A DNA stretch of 64,000 bases from positions 34,715,877-34,779,876 of the forward strand of contig CM054061.1 of NCBI GenBank assembly GCA_028641055.1, read 5' to 3'. The stretch's first letter is position 1, and each line of letters starts with the position of its first letter. Position numbers and translations under genes: made by a program. This stretch comes from Alopecurus myosuroides (taxonomy: Eukaryota > Streptophyta > Magnoliopsida > Poales > Poaceae). Shown piece after piece: positions 58,980 to 64,000 of the stretch. The notes below the pieces were generated by a model. The model was not told where the DNA came from. It did no database searches and worked only from the letters and a program-made list of their open reading frames with translations.

Positions 58980-59155
58980 AGCACATGGTGTCTCTACCTC
59001 TATGTGCTACCTTTTCAAACTCATGGTGTTACTACCCATGATGATTTTAAAACTTCATGGTGTGTCTACCCATGATGACTTTATAAAACTTCATGGTGTG
59101 TCTACCCATGATGCCTTTACCAAACTACATGGTGTGTCTACCCATGTTGGTTTTC
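58980..59155 (+). repeat. Tandem repeat, about 40 bp x 4-5
   Basis: Units contain CATGGTGTGTCTACCCATG at about 59057, 59099 and 59131, with more diverged units near 58983 and 59022. Periods are 32-42 bp. Confidence 0.85.
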
Positions 59156-59296
59156 AAAGATTTTTCAATGATTTATTAAATATAGGAAAAAATTGGCTTT
59201 ATGCAAATAGCCCAGACTCCACCAGCCAAATATAATGTAGATAGTTATTCCTCAAACCTGCAACCATACAAGTGTCACTTGCCAGTACGTTGTATG

Positions 59297-59520
59297 CACT
59301 AGTGGAAACAGGGGCATTAGTCCCGGTTCGTAAGCCTCATTTGTTCCGGTTGTGCAACCGGGATGGGCCATCCGGGACAAATACCCCTCCCCCATTGGTC
59401 CCGGTTGTGCCAGGATCCGGGACAAATGGGGTTGACCACGTGGCCCGTGAGATGGAACCTGGCCAGGGCTATTAGTCCCGGTTCTCAATACGACCCGGGA
59501 TGCATGCCCCTTCTGTCGCG
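59297..59520 (+). mobile_element. CACTA transposon terminus (CACTAGTGGAAACAGG)
   Basis: This is a left terminus after ATG. It is followed by ATTAGTCCCGGTTCG and GTTCCGGTTGTGCAACCGGGA palindromes up to 59500. The element extends right past the window end and carries the minus-strand gene at 59803-63462. Confidence 0.85.
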
Positions 59521-59555
59521 GCAGAAATTTTATGATTTGTGTTTTACGACCCCCA

Positions 59556-59700
59556 GACCTCCCGGCGGCCCCTCCCCGGACCTCCTGGATCCCATGAGAA
59601 GAGAGGTGCCCCGGTGGCCCTTCCCCATACCTCCCGGATCCCACGAGAAGAGAGGAGCCTCGGTGGACTCTCCCCGGAGCTCCCGGATCCCACGAGTGAA
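59556..59700 (+). repeat. Tandem repeat, about 51 bp x 3
   Basis: CTCC(C/T)GGATCCCA(C/T)GAG recurs at about 51-bp spacing within a GC-rich stretch of the CACTA end. Confidence 0.85.
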
Positions 59701-59802
59701 TAAGTAATACATATATAAAGCAGAATAAGAAACACTTATATTACGGAAGCAAAGTATATCGAGCATATTACATGACCGATGGAGTGTATTACAAAATGAA
59801 AT

Positions 59803-60777
59803 TCAGTTCCAACCGGGGGTATAGTACTCTCCATCTACGTTTAGGACATCTGCATCTAAGAAGCCCGCAATTTCCTCCTGAATTGCTCGTATGCGGTCCC
59901 TTGGTAGAAGACCGTCCCGAAGCCGTTCGATCTAATATAAAGAAGAGTGGTGAATATATATTAATGAAACTAAGTAACTAAAATAGATGGTAATAAGAAG
60001 AATTGACGACTAACGTACATGAAGTTGCTTTAAATTTCTGCCCTTGGGACATGTCGTATGATGAATGAACTCGCAAACGTAGTATCCACACAAGTGATTC
60101 CCGTCTCCTAGTTGCAAGCACTTTACGAGAACATGGTTTCAATGAAAATAATAATCAACCAGCCATGATAATAGTATCAACACTAGAATCAAGGAGAGAT
60201 GCGCGCGGATCTAGATAGTACTTACTTGCACAACATCAAATGTAAGCTCTGGTTTCCATTCACCGGGAGACTTCTTTATGAACCTCTTCCAAACGCTACC
60301 CGAGAAAGAAAATTAATAAAAAGAGTTAGTAATTACTTGATATCCGAAAATGAAACAAAGTAGTCGATATAGTGCCATATATAAATACTGAAATTAATAA
60401 AGATTGAAATTACCGCTGGATCATTTCCTGCATGTCAGCCCACGTCGCCAGGGGTTTACGTTTTGGGTCCATTACCATTACTTCCCCTTTGTCAACTTGG
60501 AAGATTAGCAGAATATAGTGGAAGCTACGCACGCAGAACTCATCAATTATATAGTGAACACCGAGTAAGGAAAATAGAATGTTTACAACAGAGTAACACT
60601 AACCCGAAGTTGTAAGGAAATAGTATTTCCCGTCGGTGTTGCTGAAACATTATTGCCCTCGGAATATTATTTTCTGTATCCTTGGCACATAGCTGAAGAG
60701 TCTTTTCATAAACAAAATTTGGATCAATGAACCCAATATCATAGATTCCACCTCTTTTGCATTCGAGAATCTTCATT
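59803..60777 (-). CDS. Intact Ulp1-like cysteine-protease module (five exons)
   Basis: The exons are 60777-60604, 60524-60414, 60295-60226, 60120-60019 and 59931-59803. All introns are GT-AG and the phases agree throughout. They join upstream to an exon ending at 60856. The catalytic set of the C48 (Ulp1/SENP) family is present in order: His 60520-60518 (F-H-Y-I), Asp 60469-60467 (M-D-P, 17 codons later), Gln in L-Q-L-G-D-G-N, and Cys 60090-60088 in L-C-G-Y-Y-V-C-E. Ulp1-type enzymes cleave SUMO or its conjugates; the substrate here is unknown. It is the C-terminus of the broken TNPA-like gene above, so full-length protein is unlikely, but the module itself shows no lesion. Confidence 0.75.
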
Positions 60778-63462
60778 CTGCAATTATAATATATGAGTGT
60801 ACTATATATATGAATATGCAAATGAACGAGGTGAGCTAGAGAAATAAGTACTTACAGACAATAGGCACTAAGGACAACTTTGTCGAGGGCCTGCTGCTGG
60901 TATAACAGAAACAATTCGTCAAATTGAATCATAACCATTCCATTTCCATACCCATAGTGCTCGTCCTTAACGCTGAGACATATCCAGTCCATAGATTTAT
61001 CAACGGCTTCCATATACCAACTCTTTGCATTTTCGTTGGTAGATCCTTTATCTCCTCGGGTTTGTCGAGAGGCTTCCCGTACACGTATTTGTACGCACAT
61101 TCTGCTTCGGGGAAGTAGTCTACTGTTTGCATATACTCAGCAATGGACAAACCCGCATCAGCTGCCTTGTCTGTGTACAGTGTTATAAACTCCGGATCAA
61201 TTTGCTCGTCAGCAATATTAGTGCTCGGCCCCACATGGGTATTGGAAATCACTTTGAGCGGGGACGTGGATTGTTTTTTCTGCTCTCCGAGCTAGGCAAC
61301 TGATTTTCCCCTTTTCCCGCTTGCGCTACTACTCTTCGTCGACCGCACCATTTCCTGGTGTGACTTCAGAATAGAGCGGTCATATTCAAATGACAGACTC
61401 GGCTCGGGTTGATGAAGAGTCTTCACCATTTTCCAAGCTCGTTCTATCTCTTCTTCGGTCTCGGGGAAATCTTCCTTTTTCTTCTCCTCCGCTTCCATTT
61501 CCACGCCTCGTATTCGTCCTTTGCGATTTGCTAGGTTTCCTCGGGAGTGTAGTCGTATGGTAACTTGGGTACCTCCTTTGGTACCTTCGGGAAGGGTGAC
61601 CGTTGACGTTTGGGTGATATTTTACGTTTTGGCAGAAACTTAGTGGGCGGAGAAGGCTGACGCGGCGGCGTAGGCGACCGTGGTGGAGAAGGTTGACGCG
61701 GCGGCGTAGGCGACCGCGGTGGAGACGTGCACGACGTAGGCGACCGCGCTAGAGACTTTTGCACTGGAGACTTTTGCGCTGGAGAATGGCGAGGATTCGA
61801 TGGCTTTGCCGTCTGATTTGGGAGCACAATGCATTCCTTCAGCCATAGAACGTTCAAGTTCTTGGCTTCTCCGAGTTCGGTCAACTCTTCGTCTTCGCCT
61901 TCAGGGAAATCAAGCTTTACCTGCTCGAATCCGTTGACAACTTCATCGACCCCAACAACAGCGTAGCCCCGTGGAACCGGAAGACTATGGTGAGTTGGTT
62001 CGTTGCCAATTGTTAAGGCATAGCCGGTCGCCGCCTTGATGGTTATATTGACGACCTTCACGTGGAGCTCAGAGGTTGTCATCTCCGTGATATCATCCAC
62101 CGGGTGAATCATCGGCGGTGCATCATCACCCGTTAGCTGCGTGGATGCAGCGCTGCTTTTGCGATGAGAATGTGCGGCGTCGGTAGCCACGACTTCACCT
62201 TCTACCATGTGTGATGCGCTGGCAGACACTATCTGCTGGCTAAGTGTGTTAATTTGGTCCTGCTGCTTTTTTGCTACATCCCGCGTCAGCTTTATCTGTT
62301 CTTCAAGTTGACGCCTCCAGTTTGCCTGATTCTCTGCTTCAGCTGCCTCCGCGTCCTTTTTACGTTGACAGCTTCTATCAGGGTATCTCTTTTGGTGTCG
62401 TCGAACCCAATACTCCACGGAGGGGTGCCTTTTGTGCCTGGTGTACGCCCTACGTGTTCCTTATTCCCGAGGGCGCGTGTGAGCTCGTCGTTCTCTCTAT
62501 CTGGCACAAACTTCCCCTCTTTAACGTCTTGTATTGCGGTTCTCGGACTCTCTAGGGGCAGAGGACTCTGTTTATGCCTTAGGTTATAGATTACATTTCC
62601 TTCGGCGTCCAACGTGCCCCCATGCCCGTAGAACCATGACCTTGTCCGCTCGACCCACAAGAACGGCTCAGGAGTGATCCCCAGCTTAAGCAGGTCGTTC
62701 TCCCATTTCTCCCTTCTTAACATAGTCAAGGATCAATCTTTTTTTCCAGTTTTTGAATTGCTCGGCCATCTTTTTCAGGGTCCACGACTTGACCTTTTCC
62801 CGTATCTCAATTTTCATTTTAGTAACATCGGCATTGTTCACATCCGCCTCATTCTCGTCCACCTCCGGCAAGGGTAAGTTGAAATTAGACAAGATATTCG
62901 AGAAAAGATGTTCTTTGGCTATTTTGCTGACACATGAAATTCCTTGTTTCCGCGGATCTTTTGGCTGATTCCACTCATGAACAGTGATCGGGATGTCATC
63001 CCTAACTAGCACTCTGCATTGCTTCACAAATTTTTGGGCAACATCAGCGGGAAGCTCGGGTGCGCCGTCTGCTGCGATCTTGTCGATCCTATATCTTTAT
63101 GTATATTTCAACTTCTTTGTTGCGCCTCGTTTAGTCTTTTTTCTGGTTGAAATGCTTGAACCGGATGGCTAAAAATATAAAGACTGTTAATACATGTATA
63201 TAGACAACGGATGCTTCACTAATTAACATATCTATATATGCACCTCGGAGCCGGTGTTTGTAATTTGTACGACTCCACCGGAGCCGTCGGCTGCTCCCAT
63301 ATCGGAGCCGTCGGCTTCTCCCTCACCGGAGTCGTCTCCCTGGGTGAGCTCCAGATCTCCCTCACCGGAGTTGTTCATCCACTGGCTCACATCGGTCTCT
63401 ACGTCGGGCCCGCGGATGAAACCCTCGAGCAAGTTTTCGGCATCTTCGTCTCTTGGCTCCAT
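59803..63462 (-). pseudogene. TNPA-like CACTA gene with Ulp1-like C-terminus (5' half broken)
   Basis: The ATG is at 63462, just behind a TATAG acceptor. The acidic first exon ends at 63244 before a GTGCAT donor. The TNPA-like domain starts near 63165 but has a stop TAA near 63100. Near 62700 an internal deletion joins two conserved blocks that are normally some 40 codons apart. From 62418 to 61531 a long open stretch holds a coiled-coil-like Gln/Lys-rich segment and a tandem Ser-Pro-Thr-Pro-Pro-Arg repeat (61740-61640). A stop near 61531 and frame changes near 61260 and 61020 follow. From about 61020 the frame is open through the protease-like exons to the stop at 59803. The gene resembles the plus-strand copy at 44066-47836 in layout but is clearly divergent. 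Confidence 0.8.
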
Positions 63463-63479
63463 ACTATACAAAAAAAATA

Positions 63480-63905
63480 ACTATATGTTTCAGATCCATT
63501 TCATCAAAATTGCTTATAGATAAAAACTAATGATCAATTATTTTTCATCAAAATTGCTTATAGATAATACACAAAAAGAGCAACATATTCATGAAATATT
63601 TAAACGTATGATAATACGCATCCATAGATAAGGAACCCTCATAGGTTCATAGTTCACGTGGTTAAATTTTCTAACATTTCTAACATTCTTAAATTTCTAA
63701 CACTAATTTAGTTAAATTTTATAACATTCTTAAATTTCCTAACATTTCTAACATTTCCTATGTCAATTCTAACAAATCTAAAATTCCTAAGTCTAATCTA
63801 AAATTTATAACATTCATAACTAATGATTCTAACATTTCTAACAATAATAGATAACTAAAAACAAAAACAGTAATTAAGTAAAAAAAAGGAAAAAAAGAAA
63901 AAAAA
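63480..63905. repeat. AT-rich region with (TTTCTAACAT)-like simple repeats
   Basis: TTTCTAACATT and close variants recur about ten times between 63667 and 63850, and TCATCAAAATTGCTTATAGAT is duplicated at about 63503 and 63546. This is probably the 5' intron or upstream region of the CACTA gene. Confidence 0.75.
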
Positions 63906-64000
63906 AACCCCCGGTTAGGGCGAGATGGAGGCAGGGCCTTACCTCCTCTCGGGCGGCGGCCGACGCGGGGCGGCGGCCGACGCGGGGCAGCGGCGGCGCG
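63906..64000 (-). other. GC-rich leader-like segment, cut by the window end
   Basis: A GCGGCGGCCGACGCGGG unit is present twice in tandem. On the minus strand the stretch would be an upstream leader exon; GGTAAGGCCC at about 63945-63936 could be a splice donor. Confidence 0.4.

Larger units (their letters stand above)
56333..59296 (+). other. Unassigned repeat, possibly a long LTR
   Basis: It starts TGTAACATCC, a frequent gypsy LTR start. It has a GC-rich leader-like block (56690-57400, CT-rich with CGCCGG) and then AT-rich DNA. I could not find a matching second LTR or a primer-binding site, so the identity is open. The open frames inside lack recognised domains. The right boundary is the CACTA terminus at 59297. 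Confidence 0.35.

Overview
The window is transposable-element-dense plant DNA, most likely from a Triticeae grass (wheat, barley or a relative). That call is an inference. It rests on a Stowaway MITE with CTCCCTCCGTTC ends, a copia LTR of the Angela/BARE/WIS type, gypsy LTR ends of the GAGACGTATCA type, and several CACTA (En/Spm) elements whose subterminal DNA is full of TTTAGTCCCGG or TTTAGCACCGG palindromes. I see no convincing host gene; every recognisable coding region belongs to a transposon.

Region by region: (1) 1-7146 is the 3' part of a Tat/Retand-like gypsy retrotransposon: a frameshifted integrase end, a spacer with repeated polypurine-like motifs, a spliced antisense gene, and a 479-bp 3' LTR. 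The antisense gene is intact on paper: six exons, 2721 bp, phase-consistent GT-AG introns, and its own TATA box and leader intron. (2) 7147-7675 is unassigned and runs into a 100-N assembly gap (7676-7775). (3) 7776-30848 is a tandem array of exactly 65 units of a 355-bp repeat (65 x 355 minus two 1-bp deletions = 23,073 bp). Diagnostic variants reveal higher-order duplications and one unequal-crossover junction that can be placed within 28 bp. (4) 30849-31409 is the end of a CACTA element of the CACTACGGGAAA type. It is followed by unassigned DNA with a Stowaway MITE and a small miRNA-like hairpin.

(5) 33263-53626 is a nest of CACTA elements and LTR fragments. It holds two TNP2-type transposase 3' halves (DUF4218/DUF4216), two TNPA-like genes ending in Ulp1-like cysteine-protease modules, a small RNase H1 hybrid-binding-domain protein with a membrane anchor, several minisatellites, and a 5S-rRNA-derived stretch. 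(6) 53627-59296 is a further CACTA element whose protease exon was hit by a copia element exactly in front of the catalytic His codon, followed by an unassigned repeat that may be a long LTR. (7) 59297-64000 is the end of another CACTA element. Its minus-strand TNPA-like gene is broken in its 5' half but keeps an intact five-exon Ulp1-like C-terminus.

How the parts relate: TNP2 is the CACTA transposase, and TNPA-like proteins are its DNA-binding partners that recognise subterminal repeats. The Ulp1-like modules are a passenger or accessory activity carried by the TNPA-like protein. The window holds no complete autonomous element. The satellite array sits directly against a CACTA end, so it may have expanded inside or beside that element.
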